A DNA stretch of 64,000 nucleotides from Kaistia geumhonensis (GCF_030815145.1 NZ_JAUSWJ010000001.1:1736001-1800000); one strand, 5' to 3'. Shown: positions 27,972 to 37,019, counted from the first letter of the stretch. The notes: generated by a model from the letters alone, not told the origin. Program-made: numbers and translations.

Positions 27972-28997
27972 ATGAGTCCCCCCGTCATCCTGGTCGATCC
28001 GCTGCCGCGGACCCTCGATCTCATCATGGAACCGGATGTGCGGGCGCGGCTGGAACGGCTCGGGCGCGTCGTCGTCTCCGAGGACAAGCCGATGGACGAT
28101 GCGACCATCGATGCGCTGCTGCCGGAGACGGCGCTGATCTTCGGCCAGACGGCGATGCCCGCGGAGCGCATCGCCCGCGCGGCGAAGCTGAAGGCGATCA
28201 TCAATGTCGAGACCAATTTCTTGCCGAATGTCGATTACGAGGCCTGCCAGACGCGCGGGATTCCCGTGATCACGCCTGGCTCGGCCTTCGCCCCGCCGGT
28301 GGCCGAAGCGGCGCTCGGACTGGCGCTCGACCTCGCCCGCGGCATCACGGCGGCAGACCGGGCTATGCGCGCGGGGACCGAGGAATACGGCCTCGCCGGC
28401 AATCGCGACACGTTCCGCTTCGCCGGCGCGCCGGTCGGGCTGATCGGCTTCGGCGATCTCGGCCGCAATCTCCGCGACCTGATCCGTCCGTTCCGCAATC
28501 CCGTCGCGGTCTATGATCCCTGGCTGCCCGGCGAGATCATCGAGCGGGCCGACTGCCGTCCCGCTTCGCTGGAGGATGTGCTGTCGACGTCGAAGGTGAT
28601 CTTCGTCTTCGCCAGCGTCACCAGCGAGAACCAGCATTTCATCGGCGCGCGCGAGTTCGCGATGATGCAGAAGGATACGGCCTTTCTCCTGATGAGCCGC
28701 GCCGCGGTCGTCGATTTTCCCGCGATGCTCGACGCCGTCCGCTCCGGTCATATCCGCGCCGCGACCGACGTTTTCCCGGAGGAGCCGGTGGCGCCGGACG
28801 ATCCGGTGCGCAAGGTGGAGGGCCTCATTCTCTCGGCCCACCGCACCGGCGGAACGGTGGACGCGCTCTATGCCATCGGGCGCATGGCCGTCGCCGATGC
28901 CGAGCTCATCATGCGCGGCCTGCCGCCCCAGCTCTGCCGCCGCGCCGATCCGGCCGTGGCGAGCCGCCTCCGCTCCAAACCCGTCAGCGTCACGTGA
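27972..28997 (+). CDS. D-2-hydroxyacid dehydrogenase family protein
   Basis: NAD-dependent 2-hydroxyacid dehydrogenase, 341 aa. The Rossmann motif is GLIGFGDLGRNL. The catalytic triad positions of the family are recognisable: R in LMSRAAVVDF, E in ATDVFPEEP and H in LSAHRTGG. GGAG lies nine bases before the ATG at 27972. The substrate cannot be told from sequence; phosphoglycerate, glyoxylate/hydroxypyruvate and other hydroxyacids are all possible. It stands alone between mgtC and ppk2. Its last codons and stop lie in a 19-base tandem duplication. Confidence 0.88.
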   Translation: MSPPVILVDPLPRTLDLIMEPDVRARLERLGRVVVSEDKPMDDATIDALLPETALIFGQTAMPAERIARAAKLKAIINVETNFLPNVDYEACQTRGIPVITPGSAFAPPVAEAALGLALDLARGITAADRAMRAGTEEYGLAGNRDTFRFAGAPVGLIGFGDLGRNLRDLIRPFRNPVAVYDPWLPGEIIERADCRPASLEDVLSTSKVIFVFASVTSENQHFIGAREFAMMQKDTAFLLMSRAAVVDFPAMLDAVRSGHIRAATDVFPEEPVAPDDPVRKVEGLILSAHRTGGTVDALYAIGRMAVADAELIMRGLPPQLCRRADPAVASRLRSKPVSVT

Positions 28998-29017
28998 GCC
29001 CGTCAGCGTCACCTGAG
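28980..29017. repeat. 19-base tandem duplication at a gene end
   Basis: CCCGTCAGCGTCACGTGAG (28980-28998) is repeated directly at 28999-29017 with one change (G to C). The first copy contains the stop codon of the hydroxyacid dehydrogenase gene. It is a small recent duplication. Confidence 0.85.
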
Positions 29018-29053
29018 CCCCCAAGGTGAGCTGAGACCGATCGCTCAACCGTC

Positions 29054-29893
29054 TCAGGCGACCTGCGGCACGCGGTGCCGCGCATACTCGATCTCGACAT
29101 AGTCGCCCGGCTTTTGCCGCTTCGGCAGCTTGATCTTATGGTGCGGCAGCGGCTCGTAGGGGATCAGCGACAGGAGATGGGTGATGATGTCGATGCGGAC
29201 GCGACGCTTGGAATGGGAGTCCGCCACATACCAGGGGGCCCATTCGCTGTCGCTGGCCATAAACATGGCGTCCCGCGCGCGGGAGTAGTCGTACCAGCGG
29301 CTGTAGGAGAGAAGGTCCATCGGCGAGAGCTTCCAGATCTTGCGCGGATCGTCGATGCGCGAGCGGATGCGGCGCGTCTGCTCGTCCTGGTCGACCTCCA
29401 GCCAGTATTTGACGAGGATGATCCCGGACTCGACCATCGCCTTCTCGACGCCGGCGACACTGGAGAGGAAGCGCTCGCACTCGTCCTCGGTGCAGAATCC
29501 CATGACGCGCTCGACGCCGGCGCGGTTGTACCAGCTGCGATCGAAGATCACCATTTCGCCCGCCGCCGGCAGGTGCGGAAGATAGCGCTGCACGAACATC
29601 TGCGACTTCTCGCGCTCCGTCGGCGGCGGCAGCGCGATGACGCGAAAGACGCGCGGGCTGACCCGCTCGGTGATCGCCTTGATGACGCCACCCTTTCCGG
29701 CGGCATCGCGCCCCTCGAAGATGACGCAGACCTTGGCGCCCGATCGCTTCAGCCATTCCTGCATGGCGACCAGTTCGCCCTGCAGCTTCTCCAGCCGGTG
29801 CTCGTAGTCCTTCCGGGAAAGGGCCTCGGCGCCGCCATCGGTGGCGGCAGTGCCGGCATCCTGCTTGCTGGTCCGACGTTCTTTGTCGCTCAT
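29054..29893 (-). CDS. ppk2: Polyphosphate kinase 2 (PPK2)
   Basis: PPK2-family kinase, 279 aa, which transfers phosphate between polyphosphate and nucleotides, usually making ATP or GTP from polyphosphate. Walker A is EGRDAAGKGGVIKAI and Walker B IFDRSWYNRAGVERVMGF; the lid region ESGIILVKYWLEVDQDEQTRR and the C-terminal IPYEPLP block are all typical of class I. The ATG at 29893 follows GGGAGG by six bases. An FNR/FixK-type site lies 57 bases upstream, suggesting induction at low oxygen. Confidence 0.94.
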   Translation of the reverse strand: MSDKERRTSKQDAGTAATDGGAEALSRKDYEHRLEKLQGELVAMQEWLKRSGAKVCVIFEGRDAAGKGGVIKAITERVSPRVFRVIALPPPTEREKSQMFVQRYLPHLPAAGEMVIFDRSWYNRAGVERVMGFCTEDECERFLSSVAGVEKAMVESGIILVKYWLEVDQDEQTRRIRSRIDDPRKIWKLSPMDLLSYSRWYDYSRARDAMFMASDSEWAPWYVADSHSKRRVRIDIITHLLSLIPYEPLPHHKIKLPKRQKPGDYVEIEYARHRVPQVA

Positions 29894-29949
29894 CCCTCGC
29901 CTCCCCTGAATTCCTGTCGAGTCCTCTACGATACACCCGCTCCGCAACC

Positions 29950-29963
29950 TTGATCCCGGTCAA
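29950..29963 (-). promoter_or_regulatory. FNR/FixK box upstream of ppk2
   Basis: TTGATCCCGGTCAA fits the FNR/FixK consensus TTGAY-N4-RTCAA at every defined position. Its centre is about 64 bases before the ppk2 ATG, which suits a class II activation site with a short leader. The surrounding sequence is AT-rich compared with the window. Confidence 0.6.
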
Positions 29964-30121
29964 TATACATCCTGATTAGCGGGTTATCGTGTTTTTCGAT
30001 ATACTGGACGCGTACTTGGATCCGTATCGTCGGATTCATCGCGGTGCAGCAAAATATCGTCGACGAAACATGCATCGCGGCGCAGCCGTGATTTCGGGCG
30101 TCGGAAGGGGAGACCATCGCT

Positions 30122-30589
30122 GTGACCGAAGAGAAGATCGATCGGGATGCAATGCCGGTTAGCGCCGAGGAATTGCGGATGGCCATGCTGGCCAAGGAAC
30201 TCGAGAAGGCCGAGGCCAGCGCCAAGGCCAGGGAGGAATCGCAGCACAAGCTGCAGGACTTCACCGAGGATTTCCTGCGCCACACCGTGACGGAGTCCGA
30301 GATCGCCATGGTGCGGCGGGTGGTCGCCACGGCGGTGTCGGAGGGCAAGCTGGAGGCGCTCGTCTACAGCTTTCCCTCGAGCCTATGCTCCGATGGCGGG
30401 CGCGCGATCAACAATGCGGAGCCGGACTGGCCGGAGACGCTGCAGGGCAAGGCCCGCGAGTTCTATGATCGCTACGAGAAGTTCGGCCGGCCGCAGGGCT
30501 ATCACCTGAAGGCGATGGTGATCAATTTCCCTGGCGGAATTCCCGGCGACATCGGCTTGTTCCTGAACTGGGCGCCGCCGGTCAAATGA
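30122..30589 (+). CDS. Conserved hypothetical protein, 155 aa
   Basis: A soluble 155-residue protein starting with GTG at 30122, preceded by GGGGAG. The first 65 residues are strongly charged and probably helical or coiled-coil (AEELRMAMLAKELEKAEASAKAREESQHKLQDF). The rest looks like a compact domain (EALVYSFPSSLCSDGGRAINN..., GYHLKAMVINFPGGIPGDIGLFLNW). I recognise the style from rhizobial genomes but know no function. It ends at a strong hairpin shared with the convergent GH127 gene. The FixK-type site 160-170 bases upstream could also act on it. Confidence 0.75.
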   Translation: MTEEKIDRDAMPVSAEELRMAMLAKELEKAEASAKAREESQHKLQDFTEDFLRHTVTESEIAMVRRVVATAVSEGKLEALVYSFPSSLCSDGGRAINNAEPDWPETLQGKAREFYDRYEKFGRPQGYHLKAMVINFPGGIPGDIGLFLNWAPPVK

Positions 30590-30623
30590 GCTTCGGCCCG
30601 GGGGCGGCCCGGCACGAAACAAG

Positions 30624-30656
30624 GCCGCACCGGGCGGGGGGATCACCCGGTGCGGC
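30624..30656. terminator. Bidirectional terminator-like hairpin
   Basis: A perfect 11-base stem, GCCGCACCGGG (30624-30634) with CCCGGTGCGGC (30646-30656), around an 11-base loop. On the plus strand it is followed by AGGTTTTCC; on the minus strand by CTTGTTTCG. It sits between two convergent genes and probably ends both transcripts. Confidence 0.75.
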
Positions 30657-30695
30657 AGGTTTTCCATCCGGCGGGAGGGAGCCGGATGAAACGGA

Positions 30696-32678
30696 TCAGC
30701 CGCCGCGCAGCCAGACCAACATTTCGCCGGGCTCGCGGTTGTCCCAGACGAAATAGGGCACGGCCTTGATCGCGACCTCTTCGCTCTTCGGCGGCTCGGT
30801 GCGGTAGAGGGTGCCGCCCCAGTCGGCCGTCGCGTCCGCCTTGGCCTTGGCCGACAGCGTGACGACGCCACCCAGAAGACCGTCCTCGTAGCGGGCATCG
30901 ACCGGCGCATCGCTCGGAAGCGCGACGCGGTTCAGCGAGATCGGGTTGTCGACGGCCTCGAGGCAATAGACCAGCGGGCCGCGCTTCAACGTCACGCGCC
31001 CGGCGTCCTGGCGGACCTCCGGATGGGCGTGGATGCGCTCGACGGCGAGCTCGAGATCGAGGGCCACGCTGTCGCCGGCCTTCCACTCGCGGTCGAGCCT
31101 TGCATAGCCGTCTATCGTCACGGCCTGGAGATCGACGGCCTCGCCGTTGACCTTCAGCGACGCCTTGCGGCACCAGCCGGGGATGCGCAGGCTGAGCGCA
31201 AAGCGCGTCGGCGCATCGACGTCGACCGTGATGCCGATGGCTCCATCCCAGGGATAGCGCGTCGTCTGGGTGAGCCGCACCTCCTTGCCGCCGATATCGA
31301 GCCGCGCGGTCGAGTCGCCATAGAGATGGACGGCGATCTCGCCCTCGGCCTGGCCATACATGTAGCTGCCGATCGACGCGATCATGCGGCCGAGATTGGG
31401 CGGGCAGCACGGGCAGCGATGCCACTTCCAGCGATTGTGGTGGCCGCGGCTCTCCAGCGGGTTCTCGTAGAAGAACAGGGAACCGTCCAGCGAGATGCCC
31501 GAGATGGCGCCGTTGTAGATCGCCTGTTCCATGACGTCGGCGTAGCGCCGGTTCGGCCCCATGCCGAGCATGCGGTTTGCCCAGAAGGCGAGCGCGACCG
31601 CCGCGCAGGTCTCGGCATAGGCGGTCTCGTTGGGCAGGTCGTAGTCGGCGGTGAAGCCCTCGTTGGCGTCCGACGGGCCGAGGCCGCCGGTGACGTAGAG
31701 CTGCTTGGAGTTGAGGTCGTCCCAGAGCTTGTCGAGCGCCACGCGCAGCGTGTCGTCGTGGAACTCGGTCGCGACATCGGCCATGCCGGAATAGAGATAC
31801 ATGGCGCGCACGGCGTGGCCGACGACCTTGTCCTGTTCGCGCACCGGCTTGTGCGACTGGTTGTATTCATAGGTTCCGAAGTGGAACTTCGACGGGTCCG
31901 AGCCGCGCGCCAGCGCCTCTTCGTCGAAATAGTGGGGCTGCTGGCCGCGCTGGTCGATGAAGTACTTGGCGAGCTTCATGTAGCGGTCGTTGCCGGTGAC
32001 ACGGGCCAGCTTCACCAGCGCCAGCTCGATCTCCTCATGGCCGCAATAGCCCTTCTTCTTCTCGGGCTCGGGGCCGAACATCGTGTCGATGTGGTCGGCA
32101 TAGCGCGCCATCACGTCGAGCAGCTTGCGCTTGCCGGTGGCCTGGTAGTAGGCGACCGCGCCCTCGATCAGGTGGCCGGCGCAGTAGAGCTCGTGGCAGT
32201 CGCGCAGATTGGTCCAGCGCAGGCCGGGCTGCATGCGCTGATACCAGCTCGACAGATAGCCGTCGGGCTGCTGCAGCTTGGCGAACATGTCGATGACCGC
32301 ATCGATCTTCGCCTCGAGCTCGGGATTTTTCTTGCGATAGAGCGAATAGGCGGCCGTCTCGATCGTCTTGCCGAGATCGGAATCCCAGAACATCTGCGTC
32401 GTCACGGTTCCCGACGTGAAGGTCGGCTTGCCCGACGTCACGGCCGCAGGCGACATCGACATGAAGGGAATGCGCAGTTCCGGCACCGGCCGGTCCGGAT
32501 CGAGCTGGTCAAGCATGCCGGCCTCGACGCAGCGCTCATAGAGGATGTCGGCCGTCTTGTCGGCGACCGCGTCGACGCGGCTGCCCCAGAAGCCGCGGAC
32601 ATCGACCTGCGGCACCGCCGGCGGGCGGAAGCGGGCGCGCGGCGCCTCGCGGGACGCGGGGGCTGGCTCTGCAGTCAT
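30696..32678 (-). CDS. GH127 beta-L-arabinofuranosidase-type glycoside hydrolase
   Basis: A 660-aa glycoside hydrolase of family GH127 (formerly DUF1680). The zinc/cysteine active site of the family is visible: E356 and C358 in AETCAA, and C422, C424, C425 in RCPCCPPN, the same E-x-C and C-x-C-C spacing as the characterised enzyme HypBA1. There is no signal peptide, so it acts in the cytoplasm on imported saccharides. It is the last gene of a lacI-SBP-permease-permease-GH127 operon, which suggests uptake and cleavage of small beta-arabinosides such as those from plant hydroxyproline-rich glycoproteins. Other GH127 specificities are possible. Confidence 0.92.
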   Translation of the reverse strand: MTAEPAPASREAPRARFRPPAVPQVDVRGFWGSRVDAVADKTADILYERCVEAGMLDQLDPDRPVPELRIPFMSMSPAAVTSGKPTFTSGTVTTQMFWDSDLGKTIETAAYSLYRKKNPELEAKIDAVIDMFAKLQQPDGYLSSWYQRMQPGLRWTNLRDCHELYCAGHLIEGAVAYYQATGKRKLLDVMARYADHIDTMFGPEPEKKKGYCGHEEIELALVKLARVTGNDRYMKLAKYFIDQRGQQPHYFDEEALARGSDPSKFHFGTYEYNQSHKPVREQDKVVGHAVRAMYLYSGMADVATEFHDDTLRVALDKLWDDLNSKQLYVTGGLGPSDANEGFTADYDLPNETAYAETCAAVALAFWANRMLGMGPNRRYADVMEQAIYNGAISGISLDGSLFFYENPLESRGHHNRWKWHRCPCCPPNLGRMIASIGSYMYGQAEGEIAVHLYGDSTARLDIGGKEVRLTQTTRYPWDGAIGITVDVDAPTRFALSLRIPGWCRKASLKVNGEAVDLQAVTIDGYARLDREWKAGDSVALDLELAVERIHAHPEVRQDAGRVTLKRGPLVYCLEAVDNPISLNRVALPSDAPVDARYEDGLLGGVVTLSAKAKADATADWGGTLYRTEPPKSEEVAIKAVPYFVWDNREPGEMLVWLRGG

Positions 32679-32729
32679 GAAATCTCTCCTCGGGTCTTTT
32701 CTTGAACGGATCGGGTTGGGGGGCCGCGC

Positions 32730-33593
32730 CTATTTCACCGCGCCGGCGGTGAGGCCGCGGATGTAGAAGCGCTGCAACAGCAGGAAGAGGATCAGGCAGG
32801 GGATCATCATGACCGTGACGCCGGCCTGCACCGCGCCCCAGTTGATGGCGCCGAAGCGGCCCGACTGCACCGCCGTCATCATGATCGGCAGCGTAAATTT
32901 CTCCTGGTCGGTCATCAGCACCAGCGCGGCGATGAATTCGTTCCAGGTGTTGAGGAAGGCGAAGAGCGCGACCGTGACGAGGCCGGGCCAGACCAGCGGC
33001 AGCATGATGCGGGTGAGCAGCGCCACGCTGCGCGCGCCGTCGATGCGCGCAGCCTCCTCGATCTCCTTGGGCACCGCGTCGAAGGCATTGCGCATCATGA
33101 AGATCGAGAACGGCATCTGCAGCGTCACATAGACGAGCACGAGCCCGGTCAGCGTGTTCTGCAGCTTGAAGGTCGCAAGCAGCAGGAAGATCGGCGTCAG
33201 GATCGACTGGAACGGGATCATGATCGTCGAGAGGATCATGATGAAGAAGAGGTTCTTGAACGGGAAGGTGAAGCGCGAGAAGCCATAGCCGGCCAAGAGG
33301 CTGATCACCGCCGTCAGCAGCACGCTCGAGACCGAGACGAAGATGCTGTTCTGCGCCGAATGCCAGAGCCCGGCGCCGAAGCTGTCGAGCGCGACATAGT
33401 TCTCGATCGAGAAGCCGGTCGTCGGCCATGGCGGCAGCGGCGGCTGCCGCGCCTCCGGCGGCGGCTTCAGCGAGGACAGCAGCGTCCAGAAGATCGGCGC
33501 GATGAAGATCGCCGACAGGAACAGGCCGATCGAATGGCGCGCGAGGAACCGGCCGAGCGAGCCGCGATCGGCGGCGATGGTGGCGGCGGCCAT
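32730..33593 (-). CDS. Sugar ABC transporter permease (MalG-like)
   Basis: Inner-membrane permease, 287 aa, of the binding-protein-dependent family. The EAA loop is EIEEAARIDGARSVALLTRIMLP, and the C-terminus RFYIRGLTAGAVK is typical of MalG-like partners. The ATG at 33593 overlaps the upstream permease stop in a TGATG junction. It carries the substrate of the GH127 operon together with the next gene. The operon has no ATPase gene, so a shared sugar ATPase encoded elsewhere is expected. Confidence 0.93.
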   Translation of the reverse strand: MAAATIAADRGSLGRFLARHSIGLFLSAIFIAPIFWTLLSSLKPPPEARQPPLPPWPTTGFSIENYVALDSFGAGLWHSAQNSIFVSVSSVLLTAVISLLAGYGFSRFTFPFKNLFFIMILSTIMIPFQSILTPIFLLLATFKLQNTLTGLVLVYVTLQMPFSIFMMRNAFDAVPKEIEEAARIDGARSVALLTRIMLPLVWPGLVTVALFAFLNTWNEFIAALVLMTDQEKFTLPIMMTAVQSGRFGAINWGAVQAGVTVMMIPCLILFLLLQRFYIRGLTAGAVK

Positions 33594-34522
33594 CAGGTGC
33601 CCTCCGGATTGCGCAAGAGGCGGAGCTGGATGAGGCTGAGAACGACGAGGATCACGAGCAGCACCATGGACAGCGCCGCGCCGTAGCCGAGCTTGAACGA
33701 CACGAAGGACTGGTTGAAGATCCAGTAGACCGCCGTGATCGTCGAGTTGCGCGGGCCGCCACGCAGCATGATGTAAAACTGGTCGAAGGCGAGGATCGAG
33801 CCGGCGACGGAGAGGATCAGCGCCAGTGCTAGCGTCCGCCGCATCAGCGGCAGCGTGATCTGGGTGAAGCGCTGCCAGGCATTGGCGCCGTCGATCTTGG
33901 CCGCCTCGGTCAGGTCGCCTGGGATCGACTGCAGGCCGGTCATCAGGATGACCATGGTGAAGCCGGCCACCTTCCAGACCACCATGACGATGACCGACCA
34001 GAAGGCGGTGTCGAATGTGGCGATCAGGTTGACCTTCTTCGGCGTCAGGCCAAGCTGGTAGGCGGCGGGGCTGAAGAGGCCGGAATCGACATTGAGCAGC
34101 CATGACCACAAGAGGCTCGCCGACGCAAAGCCGACCACCACCGGCAGGAAGAACGACGTCCGGTAGAAGCCCGTCATCTTGCCCGGCCGCTCGACGAACA
34201 GCGCCAGGGGAAAGGCGACGGCGAAGATCGCGATGGTGATGATCACCGTGTAGTAGAGCGTGAACTTGAGCGCGTTCCAGAAGCGCGTGTCCTTGGCGAT
34301 CGCTACATAGTTGTCGAGACCGATGAAGCTGTGCCCGCCCATCAGCGGCCAGTTGTGCAGCGACATCCAGGCGGTCATGCCGAGCGGGATGACGAAGAAC
34401 ACCGTCACCAGCGCAATCGCGGGTGCGATATAGAGCAGGCCGACCCACTGGCTGCGGTCGGTCCGCGTCTTTCGCGCCGCTCGTGCCGGACCGCTTGCCG
34501 CGCTCGATGGGATGGAAGACAT
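33593..34522 (-). CDS. Sugar ABC transporter permease (MalF-like)
   Basis: Inner-membrane permease, 309 aa, with a 25-residue polar N-terminus, about six membrane segments and the loop LTEAAKIDGANAWQRFTQITLP that contacts the ATPase. AGGAG lies seven bases before the ATG at 34522. It forms the channel with the overlapping downstream permease gene and lies 93 bases after the binding-protein gene. Confidence 0.93.
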   Translation of the reverse strand: MSSIPSSAASGPARAARKTRTDRSQWVGLLYIAPAIALVTVFFVIPLGMTAWMSLHNWPLMGGHSFIGLDNYVAIAKDTRFWNALKFTLYYTVIITIAIFAVAFPLALFVERPGKMTGFYRTSFFLPVVVGFASASLLWSWLLNVDSGLFSPAAYQLGLTPKKVNLIATFDTAFWSVIVMVVWKVAGFTMVILMTGLQSIPGDLTEAAKIDGANAWQRFTQITLPLMRRTLALALILSVAGSILAFDQFYIMLRGGPRNSTITAVYWIFNQSFVSFKLGYGAALSMVLLVILVVLSLIQLRLLRNPEGT

Positions 34523-34615
34523 GGCGCTCTCCTGGAGAGGCGTTCTGGCAGGGACCAGGCGCGGCCCGATCGGGAGACGGGGGCACGGCGCGCCCCCGTC
34601 CGGACGGTTCGCCGA

Positions 34616-35860
34616 TTACTTGCCGGCGCCGTCGATAATGCCCTGCATCGTCTCCTGGGCGTTGGCGATCGCGCCGTCGACGTCATCGCCGTAGAAGACT
34701 TCGCTGATCATCTGAGCCCAGGGGCCATTGGCCGAGTTGATGATGTCGTTGAACACCACCGAATAGGGCGTCTTGCCCTTGGCCATCGCCTCGGCCGCGA
34801 TCTGGTAGCGCGGATCCAGGTCCTTCAGGGCTTCCTTGGCGATGTCGTTGCGCACCGGGAGGCTACCCCGGCTGGCGAGCAGGGTCTGGCCCTCGAGCGA
34901 ATAGGCGAAGTCGAGGAACTCCTGCAGGACCTTGGCCTTCTGCGTACCCTTGGTGAAGACGAAGTTGTCGCCACCGGCGAAGGACGACCAGCCGCCGTCC
35001 TTGCCCGGAAGGAAGGTGACGCCGTAGTCGAGATCCTTGTACTGCGTGTTAAGCGCGCCGATGGCGAAGGCGCCCGACGGTGCGATGCCGATATTGCCGG
35101 CCGCGAAGGCTGCGAAGAAGTTCGAGCCGTTGTCGGTCTGGGCGCCCTCCGGCACCAGACCCTTCGCGATCATGCCGCGATAGAAGTCGATCGCCTCGCG
35201 CAGCTTGGGATCGGTGAGGGTTGCCTTGGAGCCGTCCTCGGACAGGATCTCGCCGCCCGACGCCCAGACCAGCGGGGTGAAGGTAAAGATGTTGCAGCCG
35301 CCGCAGGCGCCCGAGAAGTAGAAGCCCTTGATGTCGCCGCCGAGCCCGTTGACCTTTTCGGCGTCGGCCTCGATCTCCGCCCAGTTGGTCGGCCCCTTGT
35401 CGGGGTCGAGACCGGCCTTCTTGAAGAGGTCCTTGTTCCAGATCAGGACCGAGCTGTCCGCCGAGAAGGGCAGACCGTAGATGCGGTCCTTGTAGGTGCC
35501 GGTCTTCACATGGGCGGGCGACAGGTCCTTGAAATAGGGCAAGCCCTTCGCCCAGTCCGTGATGTCCTCGAGCTGGCCGGCAGCCGCGAAGGCAGGGGTG
35601 TAGATCAGGTCGAGCGACAAGCCGTCGGGCGCGGTGCCGCCCGCGACGGAGGTCGCGTATTTCTGGACCAGCTCCGCGTTCGGAATAATGTCGAGTTTTA
35701 TTTGATTTTCGTGACTTTTGTTGAATGCCTCGACGATCTGCGGCATGAAGTTCGAGCCGTCGGCGCGGACCCAGATATTGGCCGTCTCGGCTGCCGAGGC
35801 GAGCGCGGTCATGGACATAAGCGCGGCGCCCGCCGCCACCAGTCCCTTGAAATGCTTCAT
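34616..35860 (-). CDS. Sugar ABC transporter periplasmic binding protein
   Basis: Extracellular solute-binding protein (family 1), 414 aa. It has a clear signal peptide (KHFKGLVAAGAALMSMTALASA) and a mature start AETANIWVRADGSNFMPQIVEAFNKSH. The ATG is preceded by GGGAGG. Two close cysteines (ACGGCN) occur in the middle of the mature chain and may form a disulfide. Located between the LacI regulator and the two permeases, it binds the inducing saccharide of the GH127 operon. Confidence 0.93.
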   Translation of the reverse strand: MKHFKGLVAAGAALMSMTALASAAETANIWVRADGSNFMPQIVEAFNKSHENQIKLDIIPNAELVQKYATSVAGGTAPDGLSLDLIYTPAFAAAGQLEDITDWAKGLPYFKDLSPAHVKTGTYKDRIYGLPFSADSSVLIWNKDLFKKAGLDPDKGPTNWAEIEADAEKVNGLGGDIKGFYFSGACGGCNIFTFTPLVWASGGEILSEDGSKATLTDPKLREAIDFYRGMIAKGLVPEGAQTDNGSNFFAAFAAGNIGIAPSGAFAIGALNTQYKDLDYGVTFLPGKDGGWSSFAGGDNFVFTKGTQKAKVLQEFLDFAYSLEGQTLLASRGSLPVRNDIAKEALKDLDPRYQIAAEAMAKGKTPYSVVFNDIINSANGPWAQMISEVFYGDDVDGAIANAQETMQGIIDGAGK

Positions 35861-35923
35861 TCGTCTTCCCTCCCGGTTGATCGCCGCCCCGCATGTTCCT
35901 CCTGCAGGGCGGACGAGGATTTC

Positions 35924-36976
35924 CTACTGGTCGCCCGGCGGACGACCGCATGACTGCCGCACCACCAGCCGGCACGGCAGTTTCCTGATGCCCGGCTCGA
36001 CGGGCTTGCCGTCGACGAGCGAGAGCAGCGTCAGCCCGGCCTCGCGGCCGAGCGCGGCGAGATTCATGTCGACCGTCGTCAGCGGCGGACGCGCCTCGGC
36101 CGCGACGATCTCCCAATTGTCGAAGCCGACGACCGCGACGCTGCCCGGCACGTCGATGCCGCGCTCGCGCAGGCCGTCGATCACGCCGCGCGCGATCTGG
36201 TCATTGCCGCAAAAGATGGCGTCGGGACCATCGGCTGCCTGCGAAAACAGGATGTCGACCGCCTCGCGGCCCCAGCTTTCGGTCCAGTCGCCCATCATGA
36301 CGGGCGCCTCGGCAAGACCCGCCTCCGCAAGCACCGCGCGATAGGCCGCGGCGCGCTGGTGGACGACCGCGAAGCGGGCCGGGCCGGTCACATGGACGAT
36401 GCGCCGGCGCCCGAGCCGGACGAGATGCTCCACCGCCAGCCGCGCGCCGCCTTCGTCGTCGGAGACGAAGGCGATCGCATCGGCATCCGGCTCGGTGAAG
36501 GCATAGATGACCGGCACGCCGAGCTGCGAGAGATCGATCGGAAGGCGGCGGTCGAGCCGCTTGCCGGTCGCGATGATGCCGTCGACGCGCTTCTCCAGCA
36601 TCGCGTCGACATGCAACTGGCCGAGGCGCGGATCGTCCTCGACATTGCAGAGGAAGACCGAGACGCCGTTGTCGACCAGCGCCTCGGAAATGCCGGCCAT
36701 CAGCGGCAGCGAGAAGCGGCCATAGGTGTCGTTGGTCAGCATGCCGACCGTGAAGCTGCGCTGGCGCAAGAGGCTCTGCGCGAGGCCGTTCGGGCGGAAG
36801 CCGAGCCGGCGCGCCGTCTCCTGGATGCGCGCGCGCGTCTCGGCGGTCATGCGGCCCTGGTCGTTCAGGGCCTTCGAGGCGGTGGCGAGGCTGACGCCGG
36901 CCTCCTCGGCGACGTCGCGCAGCGTGACCGGCCGCTTGCGCGGCGCGATCCCCTCGCGTTCCATCCCCTCGGCCAT
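35924..36976 (-). CDS. LacI-family regulator of the GH127 operon
   Basis: LacI/GalR regulator, 350 aa. The DNA-binding part is VTLRDVAEEAGVSLATASKALNDQGRMTAETRARIQETARRLGFRPN, followed by a sugar-sensor domain. The ATG at 36976 has AGGAGG ten bases upstream; the GTG at 36985 is too close to that site to be the start. It is the first gene of its operon, 63 bases before the binding-protein gene, so it is cotranscribed with and probably controls it. Two matching TGAGAAA..TTTCTCA operators lie upstream, one ending 16 bases before the start codon. Confidence 0.92.
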   Translation of the reverse strand: MAEGMEREGIAPRKRPVTLRDVAEEAGVSLATASKALNDQGRMTAETRARIQETARRLGFRPNGLAQSLLRQRSFTVGMLTNDTYGRFSLPLMAGISEALVDNGVSVFLCNVEDDPRLGQLHVDAMLEKRVDGIIATGKRLDRRLPIDLSQLGVPVIYAFTEPDADAIAFVSDDEGGARLAVEHLVRLGRRRIVHVTGPARFAVVHQRAAAYRAVLAEAGLAEAPVMMGDWTESWGREAVDILFSQAADGPDAIFCGNDQIARGVIDGLRERGIDVPGSVAVVGFDNWEIVAAEARPPLTTVDMNLAALGREAGLTLLSLVDGKPVEPGIRKLPCRLVVRQSCGRPPGDQ

Positions 36977-36991
36977 GCGCTCCACCCCTCC

Positions 36992-37009
36992 TGAGAAAAG
37001 CTTTTCTCA
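36992..37009. promoter_or_regulatory. LacI-type operator, proximal copy
   Basis: A perfect 18-base palindrome, TGAGAAAAGCTTTTCTCA, just before the ribosome site of the LacI-family gene. A second copy with 16 of 18 matches lies 68 bases away. This strongly suggests autoregulation, probably with control of the divergent GH42 gene too. Confidence 0.8.
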
Positions 37010-37019
37010 CTCTGCACCC

